NCBI GenBank assembly: GCA_030867875.1
Contig: JAOWCC010001634.1
Location: 36,041,867 to 36,105,866, forward strand
Reading direction: 5' to 3'
DNA length: 64,000 nt
Source: Actinernus sp. WN-2022
Lineage: Eukaryota; Cnidaria; Anthozoa; Actiniaria; Actinernidae
Position numbers and translations under genes: made by a program. The notes below the pieces were generated by a model, which saw nothing but the letters and a program-made list of their open reading frames with translations, made no database searches and was not told the origin of the DNA. Positions 44,425 to 56,828 of the stretch are shown in pieces (the stretch's first letter is position 1; every line of letters begins with the position of its first letter).

Positions 44425-44611
44425 CTTGATTTACTGTATTTAATTATGTAAATAAATTAACCTGACGATTGTTGCGTGACCAGCACAATGCAATCTGATT
44501 GGTGTGAATTTGACCTTTAACGCATGCGCAGAAGACTTGTTGCACAGAATAAAAAAATAAAAATAACGACTTGCATTTTTAGACTCGGCGCTGCCACAGG
44601 CAGCCCGAGTA

Positions 44612-45100
44612 ATAACAACCGACTCGAAACAGTTTTCGAAGCTAGAGCAACGTTTCATGAGGTTATATATTAATCGTAATATAGTTACTTAAATGTTCGA
44701 TTTTCTAGCAAATGTTGCTCAAAAATCTCTATCGGGGCTCTGATATCTCAAAATGAATTTCTGGAGAATTGATAAAAAAAGTGCAATTGATATAACTTTA
44801 TACCCAAACTTATTTGTCAAAATTCAATTTGCATAACTCTGTTAATGAAATAGAACAAGTATGCGTTGCTAAAATAATGTAATGAGATAGATGCCGCAAT
44901 TATTTTCTTTGGAAAAAATATGTTCATATGAACTCTAACTGGGTCTACTTTTGGTATATAACTTCGATAAAACTCGATATGATATTTAAGACACGAGGAG
45001 TCTAAACCTAATGGCCCGGTTTCATTTTAAGTGCCACTGCACTTATCTTCCCAAAGGATAAACAGTGGCGAAAATACCCAAATCAGTGATTACTGAAGTG
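44612..45100. repeat. End of copy D of the repeat unit
   Basis: Resumes the 28998-29500 sequence directly after H5 (TAACAACCGACTCG, then GTTTTCGAAGCTAGAGCAAC). It has a deletion that removes the exon-like frame: CCAAATCAGTG joins ATTACTGAAGTG. Similarity stops at about 45095. Confidence 0.8.
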
Positions 45101-45237
45101 TTGTTCAAATAATTTGTGATTTTTATCCAGAGGTTTGCTGTCATGACGCCACTTTTTCAACACGTTGCTTGTCCTTTTAAAGGCATATTTATATTCAAAA
45201 CTTCATTCTTTTCATTCAATTGTAGAAAAATAGTTAA

Positions 45238-45787
45238 AGTGCCTATCACCCTTTTGCAATTTTGACAGCTTATGAACCTCCGAAACGTTTTGAGTACTTC
45301 TGTGAAGAAAGTTTTGGTTTAAAGTGAATACTTTATGTTCTACGCTTGTTTCAAATCGTGTAAATGTGACCTTTCCTGACCCATGACCGCGTAAGTAAAA
45401 GCCTGGGTCGAAACCTGGGTAGACGTCATCTTGACGTCATATAATTAATTCGGCTTTGCAATCATTTGAAGAAATACTTAACATGTTGACTAAAATGACT
45501 TTTTTCTTTACTAACAACTCGAAAACTGTGTATATTTTCTATGCATCGATGTTGTTGTGATAAAAAGGCGCCATGGAGAATAATGCATTAATGAGATGAC
45601 GTCTACCCAGGTTTCGACCCAGGCTTTTGCTTACGCGGTCATGGGTCAGGAAAGGTCACATTTACACGATTTCAAACAAGCGTAGAACATAAAATATTCA
45701 CTTTAAACCAAAACTTTCTTCACAGAAGTACTCAAAACGTTTCGGAGGTTCATAAGCTATCAAAATTGCAAAAGGGTGATAGGCACT
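45238..45787. mobile_element. TTAA-flanked MITE with ~200-bp inverted arms (550 bp)
   Basis: AGTGCCTATCACCCTTTTGC at the left matches GCAAAAGGGTGATAGGCACT at the right; the arms pair almost perfectly as far as AGACGTCATCT (45238-45434 with 45592-45787). TTAA on both sides (45234-45237, 45788-45791). piggyBac- or Kolobok-type target. No frame. Confidence 0.85.
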
Positions 45788-45791
45788 TTAA

Positions 45792-46801
45792 ACATTGTAC
45801 TTTACTTATAAGTTCATGCGCAGGTTTGTCAGTGTGAAAAGTAACTCGGCATGTTGTAAGAACGTTGTGTTGAGTAAAAGAGCGTCACTTCACAGGAATA
45901 ATCGAACGGATTCGCGTAATGGCGGACATAAAAACTCAAGATTATTCGGACTCCAATAAATGGGACTTCCCGTCGTCATATCGAAAAATGGTTTAGACAG
46001 AAAAAATATAGTAACGTTACTTTACAAATACGCAAAAACATCGCTATATGAAAATTTGATCGTAGTGGCACATTAATGGTACTTTAGAAATGAAATGATG
46101 TTGTAATATAGTAATAATAATAATAAATGTTACAAAAAGTCATAGTGTAGTAAAAGTTAATAAAACACGGTATGTACAATGATAATGTTATTAAAACGTG
46201 CTAAAAACTAATGAATTACTAAATTATATCTATAAATGCTAATCTATTAATAAAGCTAATTTTAAAACGCTCAGTGTTTTCAGTTTAGGTAACTGACTAC
46301 TGCATGATCTACGGTGTAGCGATACTGGTTTAACTTTAGGAATTAATGCTAAAGCGGGTGACAACTGTTTGCGTTGATGTTTTTAAACAACTTACTGTAA
46401 CCTTTCTCTATAGTAACTCATAGATGTTGGGTAACGAGGTGTAGCGTCGTTTGAATCATCATTTTGCAAAACACTGGACGATATTTAAATCCGACTCACT
46501 GACTCTATACACTGGTAAACCTGGTAAACTGATAAATTCAATTGGAACTGTGGTAATTGGAACTGTGGGCCGAAATACAGAGCAGCACGGAAATGAATTA
46601 AGGAACTTGAAGAAGTTGTGTCTACATTTCAAGTACTGCTTTAAAAATGTTCTTTAAAAACGTTGATAGAATCAAGCTGTTTTGCTCTTACACCATTATA
46701 TTTATTTTGTAGATCACTTGTATACATGTATTTAGCGTCAGTATTTAATTGATTCATCTCCACCTACATGGGACTATTTAGTGTAATTAATTAAACAACG
46801 A
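45792..46801. other. No gene recognised
   Basis: AT-rich, with an (ATA) run at 46110-46124. The 68-codon frame at 46451-46657 shows no motif. Confidence 0.4.
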
Positions 46802-48445
46802 TCTTAAAATCACTCGATCCTAACAAGGCTACTGGTCATGATATGATCCCCGCAAGGACCCTTAAGGACAGTGCGGACGCTTTAGCGAGCCCACTATGCC
46901 ACCTCATTAACAGTGTCATCAACTCCAGCACGGTGCCGCTTGCTTGTAAATCTGCTGAGATTCGTCCAAGTTTCAAGAAGGATGACCCTTTTAACAAAGC
47001 CATGTACAGACCAATATCCATATTGGTATTATTGGATAAAATATTCGAGAGGTGCCTCCACAATCAGCTGGTTGAACATTTTTCACCACTGTTATCCATA
47101 TTCTTATCAGCCTATCGCAAGCACTGCACAACTGCAAAGGTGTTCTGCTAAGGATTATAGAGGACTGGAAACGTGACATCGACAACAATTTGATTGTTGG
47201 AACTGCTCTGATGGATCTAAGCAAAGCCTTTGATAGAATCCCTCATAACCTACTGCTTGCGAAACTAAGGGCTTACGGTGTATCTGAGACCAACTGCTGT
47301 CTTTTAGAGAGCTATCTCCATGGCCGACCACAGACAGTGAAAGTTGAATACTCGACTTCTGATTGGTCCATAATCCGTAGTGGTGTTCCTCAGGTACAGT
47401 GCTTGACCCTTTGCTTTTTAATATTTTTATTAATGACCTATTCTTTTTCATTGATGAAGCTAAACTTTCAAATTATGCAGATGATAATCAAATATACTTT
47501 AGCCATCATAATGAATCAGTTTTGACCGACGTTTTGTCAAGAGAAACAGCTAGAGCTGTAGAATGGTTTAACTACAATAAACTAGAGCTTAACCCCGACA
47601 AATGCAAACTTATGGACCTATTCCGGCCATAAAAGAAATTGAACTGTTAGGGGTTATAATAGATAACCAATTAAACTTTAATAGTCACGTTACGAGAATT
47701 GCTAAAAAGGCGTGTAAGCAAGTTGAAGTCATAAGCCGCTTCAAACACATATTTACCCTGTTTTAATTACTGTAGTTCTGTTTGGCTACACTGTTCTGTG
47801 CTCAATGCCTCTAAGCTCGAGAAACTCAACGAACGAGCATTAAGATATGTCTATAATGATTTTTCCAATACGAGCTACGAAACTTTGCTTAATAAGTTAG
47901 GACCTAGTCTCTATATAACCGCCGACTGCAACTTCTGTGTATTACAATCTATAAGGCACTTAGTGGCCAATCGCCTATGTATATCAGGTCTATGTTCTCA
48001 GAGCGCTGCAACATTAAGAACTTAAGAGGACAGCGTAAACTTACAGTACCTAAATGTAATACAACTAAATATGGGCTTCACTCCATTTCATACACTGCTG
48101 CCAAAGCTTTGAATAACTTAACTGATGCTCTGCGCACATTACCTACTTTAAAATCATTCCAAAAACAAATCAGCTCTGTTAAATTCAATTTCTAGTTTAA
48201 AATTTCCAATTCCATATTGTTTAACTTTTACCGATACATATATATATATATTTATATAGTCCACTTGTAATTAATACTAGTTATGGTTAACATAATGTAA
48301 TTATATGTAATTGTATATAATATTTAAATTTACGCAGTAGCTGTAAGTAGATAGTCTCGGCTAATTAGCATGTATTTGCTAGAGGTTTTAACAAGCCTCA
48401 ACCCCCCGAGTTGAAATAAATATCTTATCTTATCTTATCTTAATT
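46802..48445 (+). pseudogene. 5'-truncated CR1/jockey-like LINE: reverse transcriptase to (TTATC)n tail
   Basis: The polymerase appears in order over several frames: SLDPNKATGHDMIPARTLKD, YRPISIL, then ALMDLSKAFDRIPHNLLLAK (first catalytic Asp), SGVPQ with the expected following GTVLDPLLFNIFINDL, NYADDNQIYF (YADD), and ELLGVIIDNQLNF. The C-terminal part follows with LNYCSSVW, RALRYVYND, LRGQRKLTVPKCNTTKYG and a final YTAAKALNNL block. At least four frameshifts and several stops kill it. The 5' side is missing and the copy ends with repeated TTATC units at 48420-48442, as CR1-group LINEs do. Confidence 0.85.
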
Positions 48446-48775
48446 ATTCTAGGTGTATGAGCACGCTTTGTAACCCTCCGGGATTTAAGCTCATGCTCCT
48501 TTCCATTCTTCTTTTCTTCCCTTCTTATTATCTTGTATTCTATAGTTTTATGAGATGGATAAATAAATGAATCTTGAATCTTGAATCTCTTGAAGAACTT
48601 TAAATGGGGCATTACAAATGTTAGATTTCTTTACGACTTTGGTGGATTTTCAAAAACAAAGCCTTAAGATATCAGAGTATAGCGCAATGCTATTGATTGT
48701 TTTGTAGTTTTACTTATCAGAAGTAGTTTTACTAATAGGAACTTCCTCGAAATTTATTTCTGTAGACAAGAATAG
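48446..48775. other. No gene recognised
   Basis: AT-rich linker; GAATCTTGAATCTT at 48578-48592 is a short direct repeat. Confidence 0.4.
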
Positions 48776-48963
48776 CCCAATTCCGAGATATGCCTCACTT
48801 CCTACATACAAAGGAATCAATACGAGGCTCCGTGCATAATGCTCAGTCGTTCGTGACAAGACTACAGCACTCCTATAGTTTGCCACGAACGACTGAGCAT
48901 TATGCACGGAGCCTCATATTGATTCCTTTGTACGTAGGAAGTGAGGCATATCTTGGAAGTGGG
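48776..48963. mobile_element. Palindromic MITE (188 bp)
   Basis: Arms of about 78 bp: GAGATATGCCTCACTTCCTA, GGAATCAATA, GAGGCTCCGTGCATAATGCT and CAGTCGTTCGTG pair with the right half. The loop is about 28 bp. No clear target duplication. The frames at 48710-49074 on both strands arise from this hairpin. Confidence 0.8.
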
Positions 48964-49143
48964 ATATTATATACACGGCTTTTTCAAAACGCTTTGTCGA
49001 TAAAAAGCTCTAAGCCTACTAGTAAGACAAGACGGAAAGGGAGTATGCATGGGTATCAATCACTAAATATTTAAAATCGTATGGATGTCGTTAGAGTTCC
49101 TCAGAATCAAAATCGAAGAAGTGACTTCTGCTGTACAGTAAGG

Positions 49144-49257
49144 CATGGCTGTTTTAGATATTCAGTGGTCACTACCGGTATCCGTGGTCCCTTTCGGTGC
49201 ATGGCTGTTTTAGATATTCAGTGGTCAGTACCGGTATCCGTGGTCACTTTCGGTGCA
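49144..49257. repeat. 57-bp tandem duplication
   Basis: GGCTGTTTTAGATATTCAGT and the following GTATCCGTGGTC-type stretch occur twice head to tail with two base differences. Open frames through it follow from a unit length divisible by three. Confidence 0.8.
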
Positions 49258-49630
49258 TGGCATGGTATGCTCGATGGCATGCTCCACGCTGCGGCAAAAC
49301 GTTGTGCTCCACTGGCCGAAAGAACGGAGGCTCTGGAGTTCAAATACAAGTTTCCGAGGTGTTAAACATTTTTAGTAAATAATTGTTAGTAAACTCACGT
49401 CACTGAGTGAATTACAAATTAAGAAACCTTCAACCTGTACTTGAAAGTCTTAGGACTAGCTTTTATGTAGTTTTCTTGTTTTTCGCGAAACATTTCACGT
49501 AAATACGCATACGTACTTAAGATTAGAAACAGGGGTGGTTGCCTCTGTTTTCTTTTAATTTCGGCGGGAAACTGGGGAGACGCGCGCGCGGCCGGCTCAT
49601 CAAAAGCGCATACGCGTGACGTTTTGCCGC

Positions 49631-49710
49631 GGTGTCACAGCGATTTCGCCCCCCCCCCCCCCCAGTGAATCCCCCCTCGCTAGGGTGGGGGGCGAAATCG
49701 CTGGTACACC
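49631..49710. repeat. Small foldback with a C-run and G-run
   Basis: GGTGTCACAGCGATTTCGCC at the left pairs with GGCGAAATCGCTGGTACACC at the right; C- and G-runs fill the inner arms. Short MITE or relic. Confidence 0.6.
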
Positions 49711-49794
49711 GGAAAGCCATTTTATTTTTACTTACCAAATGCGGTCTGATATTTCTTGCATTCTTGTGCATATTGCTTGTGTTATTCGCAGATT

Positions 49795-50135
49795 TGTATA
49801 ATAATAATACTTATAATAACATGTGGAATACTCTACCGAATGATATTAATGATTGTAAATCAATAATTTCACTTAAGAAACTGTACTTCCAATTTTCAAT
49901 GTCTAAGTACACTCCTGATAATTTTCGTGTTAGTAAAACTTATTAATGGTCTATGATATATATTTCACGAACTAAGTAAATTAGGATATATATTTATATT
50001 TTTTCATATATCGCTTTCGCTTTCAAACTTTTTTAGAGTGATCTTTGTATTTTTGTTATTTTCAATCCTTTTTGTTAGGGCCACAAGGGAGAATACGGTA
50101 TTTACTGTAATTGTGCACCCTCTTTAAATAAAGTG

Positions 50136-50167
<32 letters not shown>
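49795..50167 (+). pseudogene. LINE 3' end with (TATC)n tail
   Basis: The frame YNNMWNTLPNDINDCKSIIS-LKKLYFQF matches the last residues of CR1/RTE-type polymerases (WN.LP..I...S...FK). A 180-bp untranslated stretch follows and ends in AATAAAGTGT and about nine TATC units (50131-50166). Strongly 5'-truncated. Confidence 0.65.
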
Positions 50168-50482
50168 ATTTACTGTAGAATCCCCAGCATAGTCCCCCTG
50201 TATATAATCACCCACTCGATTATATAATCTCCCCTTTCCACTCTATGGCCATTATACTCCCGTGTATAATAACCCTGTACACCCCTCTCCAAAAACAGAT
50301 TTTGTAACTTGAAAGGAAGAAATCTGCCTTGTTATTTACATATTTGGTAGTTTTGTTTTATGGTTTGTTATATTAAACTAAAACGTTAATCTCGTGTATT
50401 AAAAGGCCGTGCTATAAGCAAAAATATAAAATGTGAGTTTTTCCCTACAATGCACTTGTTTCTCGTATTTTCTTTTTGTTTT
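50168..50482. other. No gene; repeated GTATATAAT phrases
   Basis: TGTATATAATCAC, GATTATATAATC and GTGTATAATAACC at 50199-50272 are related short phrases. The rest is unexplained. Confidence 0.35.
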
Positions 50483-51091
50483 TAGTCGGCTAGCGGCCAT
50501 TTCTTCGGCAAATCTTTCAATAATATGAGTCAATTTATAAAAGAAAATTAGTTGATAACCCCATGTGTTGTGAAGCCATCATAGACCATAAATCAACCAG
50601 AGGGAGCGTTCTTCCGGGTAATTATCCCGTCCCTTAAGGCCTGGATAAACGATGCAATTGACCCCGTGCATAATTTACCTTAGTGCATATAACCGCCGTG
50701 TATAACACCCCATGAAGGCCCTTCATGATGGATAGATTGTCAGTGTCAGATAAACTTTACATAAATTTCGCGGTATATTTAATTAGTAGGCGGCATTGTT
50801 TATTTGTTCAAGAAGCAAATTTTGCTTCTGCAGCAAATGTTTCCCGTTTACTCACCAAAGCAAGGCGACATTTGTCTTGCTTCCGCTCGTTTGCTCACGG
50901 CTCAAGAAACATTTTGAGTAACGACGTTCCGTCGTTTATCCAGGCCTTAAGGGGCGGGATAACGCTTCCTCTGGATGATTTATGGTTTACGGTGGCTTCA
51001 CATAACATGCGGCCATGAATTAATTTTCTTTTATAAATTGACTCATCTTTTGGAAAAGATTTGCCGAAGGAATGGGTGCTGGCCGACTTAA
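50483..51091. mobile_element. Imperfect foldback element (about 610 bp)
   Basis: TAGTCGGCTAGCGGCCAT pairs with the right end GGTGCTGGCCGACTTA; TTCGGCAAATCTTT with AAAGATTTGCCGAA; ATGAGTCAATTTATAAAAGA with its complement; CCAGAGGGAGCGTT and CCTTAAGGCCTGGATAAACG with theirs. The arms cover 50483-50665 and 50925-51091. No coding capacity. Confidence 0.7.
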
Positions 51092-51652
51092 AAAAAATCC
51101 CCCAAAAAATACGAGGAATACGGACTAGTGCAATGTGGTAAACCAAGAGATGTATCTTGGGTAAACGTAGCTACGAACGTGAGAAGCCTGTATTTTCAGT
51201 AGTTTTCATATAAACTACCGACCCCAGCACACGTGTGGGATGGATGAAATCAAAGTAAATATGCAAAAATGACAAACTCTGTGTAGATCTAGTCTTTAAG
51301 AAAAATATTGCATATCTCAGGGACTTACCTATTTGTAGCCAATGAACATACACCAGTCGAACATTCACCACAGCTCCTTAGAGTAAATGTAATTAATTAA
51401 TTAATTCAGTTATTTATAGTATATTATTTGGATTAAATCTTTATTTTCAGATTACAAATCATGTAGAACGCAGTGCGTCATTGAAATATGCGCGTGAGAT
51501 AACATGATCGATCCTTCCCATGACCATTAATGTTTTCATTGTATTTTAACAAAAACCGAACTTCGCAACTTCAGTGTGCTTAGGACTTGCATTTTTTCCA
51601 TTTATTTCCTCCAAAATTTGAGCAAATCTGCTGGCAACGCGTTTAAACTTAA
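51092..51652. other. No gene recognised
   Basis: Unexplained AT-rich sequence with an (ATTA) run at 51391-51405. Confidence 0.4.
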
Positions 51653-52192
51653 AGTGTATATGAATTAAAAGTATTTATATATCTACATTTTATTAAATTT
51701 TAGTCTTCCCTAAGTCATTTTGTGAAATTAAAAATAAAATTGGAGAGCGCAAACATGATTCTTTTTCGTGTCAAAGTCAGGAATATCGTGCGACAATTTT
51801 TATACCGTTAGAGATATGCTAATCACATGCGTGACGTCAGTTGATTTTCATATCTATATTCGTCTCCGTAAATACTACAACATACAGTGCGTTTTTGTCT
51901 AATTTTCATTCTTTCTATGTCTTAATTACTAGAGGGGCCTTGCCATCTGTCATAAAACCTTGCCGTCGGCCATATTTTTACTTTTATGAATATAAATGTG
52001 CAAATCAACTGACGTCACGCATGTGATTAACATATATCTTTAACAGCATAAAAATTGTCGCATTATATTCCTGACTTAGACACGAAAAATAATAATGTTC
52101 GCCCACTCCAAATTAATTTTTAATTGCACAAAATAACTTAGGGAGACTTAAATGTAATAAAATAAATTAATAATTTTAAATGCATATACACT
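51653..52192. mobile_element. TTAA-flanked MITE with ~200-bp inverted arms (540 bp)
   Basis: AGTGTATATG at the left and CATATACACT at the right; arms pair imperfectly through CTTCCCTAAGT with ACTTAGGGAGACT, TTTTTCGTGTC with GACACGAAAAA, and GCGTGACGTCAGTTGATTT with its complement. TTAA on both sides (51649-51652, 52193-52196). The tips share AGTG with the element at 45238, suggesting the same superfamily. Confidence 0.8.
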
Positions 52193-54771
52193 TTAAGCTG
52201 GAATCAGCATACCTGATATTCACCGTGCTACGTGGCGAATACAGCTACACAATTAGAACCTCTCGACCAATACATTAGAACGCTGGAATCTCTATGAAAT
52301 TATATTGTCAAAAAGGTTGTTCGGTTAAAAAAATGTTATATGCTGTAAGTATCTTTATGTGGATGCAATTTTAAGTAAAACGGCTCAGTTACGAAATATA
52401 TATATATACTATATATTTGGATAAATTGGCATATGTTAAGCCTCAAATGTACATATCAAGAATTGAAGGGTATAATGAGTTAAACGCGGAGCAATTATAG
52501 AATACCCCGCCATTTGGGTCATTAATAATTCATTTTCTCAAATTTTCATACAAACCTTCTAAAAACCTAACCATTTTTGACTCCAAATCATTCATAGAAC
52601 GACCCTACATACACCTGCACTATAATGGAGAATTTAGCATAGTTTAGCACAGTTTTCAAGTGATCTTTCGAAGTGGCGGGGTATTCTATAATCTAGCTTT
52701 AAAGGCTACAGAACCTTATGATCTCAAGTGTTCAAGAACATATATGCTTTGTTAGATTCCTTCCCCTTTTAGTAGCTGAAGTGTTGTAAAAGGGATATAA
52801 TTATCCAAACATCTGGTCTGAAAAAAATATTATACTGCAAGTGACATTTCCTGGAGCGGGAGCGTTTCCTGTCGTGATCTCAATTTTCATTTTAAAGAAA
52901 CTTCCTCGCGTTGCACCAATTAACGTAATCTTTCACTCTTGGACTAAAATTAATTGAAAAGCCACCAAGCGACGCCAGCTAGTTCACATATTAAAATCTA
53001 CAGCTGAAGTCCACTTGAATCGGCTATTATTAGTGTTTTTTTTTTGGGGGGGGGGGGGGAGAATCAAGCTTCGAATGATGAGAAAGGAGAAATTTAATGC
53101 TTTAAATGACAGAAATATTTTAATAAAATATATATTCTTTGGATTTTCAGTTATCATTTGAAGCTTACATTTTAAGGAATAAATAAGTTGATACCATAGG
53201 GTAAACGGATCGCTGTTCTGTCAATTTGAGGTGTAAAAATTGAATGTGGTGCTGAAAATTCAGATTTCTTGTATATAGCAACATAACGTACGATAAACAA
53301 ACCCAATAGAACTCGATATAACTCTAAGAAATTCATCATGGCGCTGTCGTAACCTTTTTAGATTTATTTCTATATAGTTTATGAATATAAATGTGCAAAT
53401 CAACTGACGTCACGCATGTGATTAACATATATATTTAACAGCATAAAAATTGTCGCATTATATTCCTGACTTAGACACGAAAAATAAAAATGTTCGCCCA
53501 CTCCAAATTAATTTTTAATTGCACAAAATAACTTAGGGAGACTTAAATGTAATAAAATAAATTAATAATTTTAAATGCATATACACTTTAAGCTGGAATC
53601 AGCATACCTGATATTCACCGTGCTACGTGGCGAATACAGCGACACAATTAGAACCTCTCGACCAATACATTAGAACGCTGGAATCTTTATGAAATTATAT
53701 TGTCAAAAAGGTTGTTCGGTTAAAAAAAATGTTATATGCTGTAAGTATCTTTATGTGGATGCAATTTTAAGTAAAACGGCTCAGTTACGAAATATATATA
53801 TATACTATATATTTGGATAAATTGGCATATGTTAAGCCTCAAATGTACATATCAAGAATTGAAGGGTATAATGAGTTAAACGCGGAGCAATTATAGAATA
53901 CCCCGCCATTTGGGTCATTAATAATTCATTTTCTCAAATTTTCATACAAACCTTCTAAAAACCTAACCATTTTTGACTCCAAATCATTCATAGAACGACC
54001 CTACATACACCTGCACTATAATGGCGAATTTAGCATAGATTAGCACAGTTTTCAAGTGATCTTTCGAAGTGGCGGGGTATTCTATAATCTAGCTTTAAAG
54101 GCTACAGAACCTTATGATCTCAAGTGTTCAAGAACATATATGCTTTGTTAGATTCCTTCCCCTTTTAGTAGCTGAAGTGTTGTAAAAGGGATATAATTAT
54201 CCAAACATCTGGTCTGAAAAAAATATTATACTGCAAGTGACATTTCCTGGAGCGGGAGCGTTTCCTGTCGTGATCTCAATTTTCATTTTAAAGAAACTTC
54301 CTCGCGTTGCACCAATTAACGTAATCTTTCACTCTTGGACTAAAATTAATTGAAAAGCCACCAAGCGACGCCAGCTAGTTCACATATTAAAATCTACAGC
54401 TGAAGTTCACTTGAATCGGCTATTATTAGTGTTTTTTTTGGGGGGGGGGGGGGGAGAATCAAGCTTCGAATGATGAGAAAGGAGAAATTTAATGCTTTAA
54501 ATGACAGAAATATTTTAATAAAATATATATTCTTTGGATTTTCAGTTATCATTTGAAGCTTACATTTTAAGGAATAAATAAGTTGATACCATAGGGTAAA
54601 CGGATCGCTGTTCTGTCAATTTGAGGTGTAAAAATTGAATGTGGTGCTGAAAATTCCGATTTCTTGTATATAGCAACATAACGTACGATAAACAAACCCA
54701 ATAGAAGTCGATATAACTCTAAGAAATTCATCATGGCGCTGTCGTAACCTTTTTAGATTTATTTCTATATA
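51983..54771. repeat. Recent tandem duplication, unit ~1395 bp
   Basis: 51983-53377 and 53378-54771 match at about 98-99% by eye, with single-base changes (for example GCTACAC/GCGACAC near 52245) and different lengths of the G-run near 53045 and 54440. The unit starts inside the TTAA MITE, so the second copy holds only that element's right arm. The joint is TTTCTATATAG-TTTATGAATAT. No coding frame. Confidence 0.9.
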
Positions 54772-56828
54772 AGCCGTACAGCGATATATGAGTAAGGCCA
54801 GCTTTAGAAATCGGGAAGCTAAATTATGCTAGGACAGGAAAGTGAAGAAACCATACTTTGATAGACAATTGTATCACTGATATACATGTAACACCCAGTT
54901 TTTTCAATATACTGATATTTTATTTTATATTCGTTCAATTTGCGGTCCGGCTTATTTTAACTTTATTTATGCCACATTTAAAAGTTTCTCCCTTTATTCA
55001 ACTAAATTATCGTTTAACAATTTAATCCATTGTTTTTGTATGCTTTTGGGGGCATAAAAGCATTTCTTTCTTCTACAGTTTCGTAAACCGTACAATGAAT
55101 ATAGCCTAAAAAAATAAAGCTTAAAAATACCAAGACACATGTTTAATTAATTGAACAATCGGTAACGGAAGTTCAGAAATGGAGCAAAATCTTAATAATA
55201 ACAGAATAAACCTAAAATGTTTAGAAGATGTGTATTCAGGCGTTGGCTAAACGCGACCTCAAAGAAAGTGTTTTTTTTAGTGCATATATATAATCACTTG
55301 AATGGAATGCTTACCCTTACTCCCCAAAGATCTCCGGTGCACTGCAAAACTCGCCTCGTTGGTTGGACTTCAAATAATGCCCCGCTTCAGTTCACCATAG
55401 CTTCGTATCTCGGTTTCATCTTTACTCTATGATGACAACGAAATAGCTTACACAAAAACAAGGATAAGCGGCTGCGATTTCTTATCTTTCACCAAAAGTC
55501 TTTTTCCCGATTCTTAGCACTCGTAATCGAAAGCACATTACCATAAATTAACCAATGCTACCTAAGTTTTACAGCAGCTCACGTTTGATGTTAGTTGACA
55601 CTTTGTATCGCCGCGTAGTCGTGGAATACTTCAATGTACAGACGCTATACGATTTACGCCTAGAGACTATATACGCTAACCAATAACATCAAATAACAAC
55701 TGAATGGCCCACGGGGGTTTGGCACCCGTGGTTGAGTCTCAAAAGTCGAAATTGTTTTTTTCATTTGATTACATTCGCGATTGGATTTCGTAATTTGGTT
55801 TTGCGATGATTTTTTTTCGCTGATAAAAATGGCTGAATGGTGGATATAATCAGTCAAAGTATCAAGTACGACGTAGTGTACTGGTCGACTGTTTTCTACT
55901 GTAAAATCCACTGAGAATAAGACCGGAAAGATCTAGGATGTTATTGTTAGGCCAACTGGTGATCATATAGAGTACTAGTAAAGTGACAACTCAACTGAAC
56001 CTATCGTAGCGAACGCATGACAATTCAACAACTTCGAGTCAAACAATACGAAACGTTTTAATGAAACACGAACAATGAACGGAAATAAAAGTAAGCCTGA
56101 AAAGAGTTTAAAATAAATCTTCTATAGAAACATCCGTTTGTTTTGCTCAAGGGATATATAAAAAATATCAGAAAAATCCTTCCCGGAAATGAATTTCAAC
56201 CTAACAATCCACACCGCACCTATGAACCAGAACTAGTCAGGTAAACTATGACTCAATCAATACAGAATATCAGCCGCTATACAATTTAAATAGCTTCTTG
56301 GTCCGTCGGGGACATAAAAGGTATTCAAGTTAGCGATATTCGCTTACGAATGATAACAATCGAATGATAACCCGATAAGAGGTTTTTAGAACATTTAATA
56401 TAATTTGTCAGATCATTATGCAAATTACATTAGATATACAGTTTTAAGTACTGCTCCGGATAAGAAGCAAAGGGCTCAACGGCAAGGAATGTTAAAATGT
56501 GTTAATTGTCTATTCTTCTTTCTCGTAATTTCGTTGGTTGATATTCATAAATTCAATAGAAGACCATCGAAGTAATGCACTTTCATTAGATAAGTTAAAA
56601 TTTATTTTTTATCAAATTATAAACTAACCATGGTTTGATGTTGGAGAAATTCGTATATGCGGAATGTCTTTTTTTATTTAACATTTTTATTAAGATTTTT
56701 AATAGTGCAATACATGCAATATTATACCTACATACACACACCATAATTTTACAAACAGAAATAATAATTATTTATAATAAATCAAAACGCTACTACTATA
56801 ATGTAGTTGTTTACTTATCTATCAATTT
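54772..56828. other. About 2 kb with no recognised feature
   Basis: AT-rich. The frames at 55217-55432, 55660-55911 and 56635-56880 are short and without motifs. No repeat shared with the rest of the window was noticed. Confidence 0.4.

Larger units (their letters stand above)
41679..44611 (-). mobile_element. Helentron-type element H5 (2.93 kb) with proven empty site
   Basis: Minus orientation: 5' hairpin at 44580-44611 (GACTCGGCGCTGCCACAGGC, AGCCCGAGTA on the plus strand) and 3' end at 41679 (ACAAGAGCCCATCTGGGC). Flanks GATTTATTA and ATAACAACCG are contiguous at 28993-29010 and 32621-32640. Inside it carries a SAP-like coding piece, a LINE fragment inserted at 42243-42995, the shared 3' region and the conserved short frame at 44128-44424. 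No Rep/helicase. Confidence 0.8.

Noticed and set aside
45238..45787. Pre-miRNA-type hairpin
   Set aside because: The TTAA duplication and 200-bp arms identify a MITE; no sign of a separate small-RNA gene.
48710..49074. Two similar frames on opposite strands (HNAQSFV...)
   Set aside because: They are the two arms of a palindromic MITE read in both directions.
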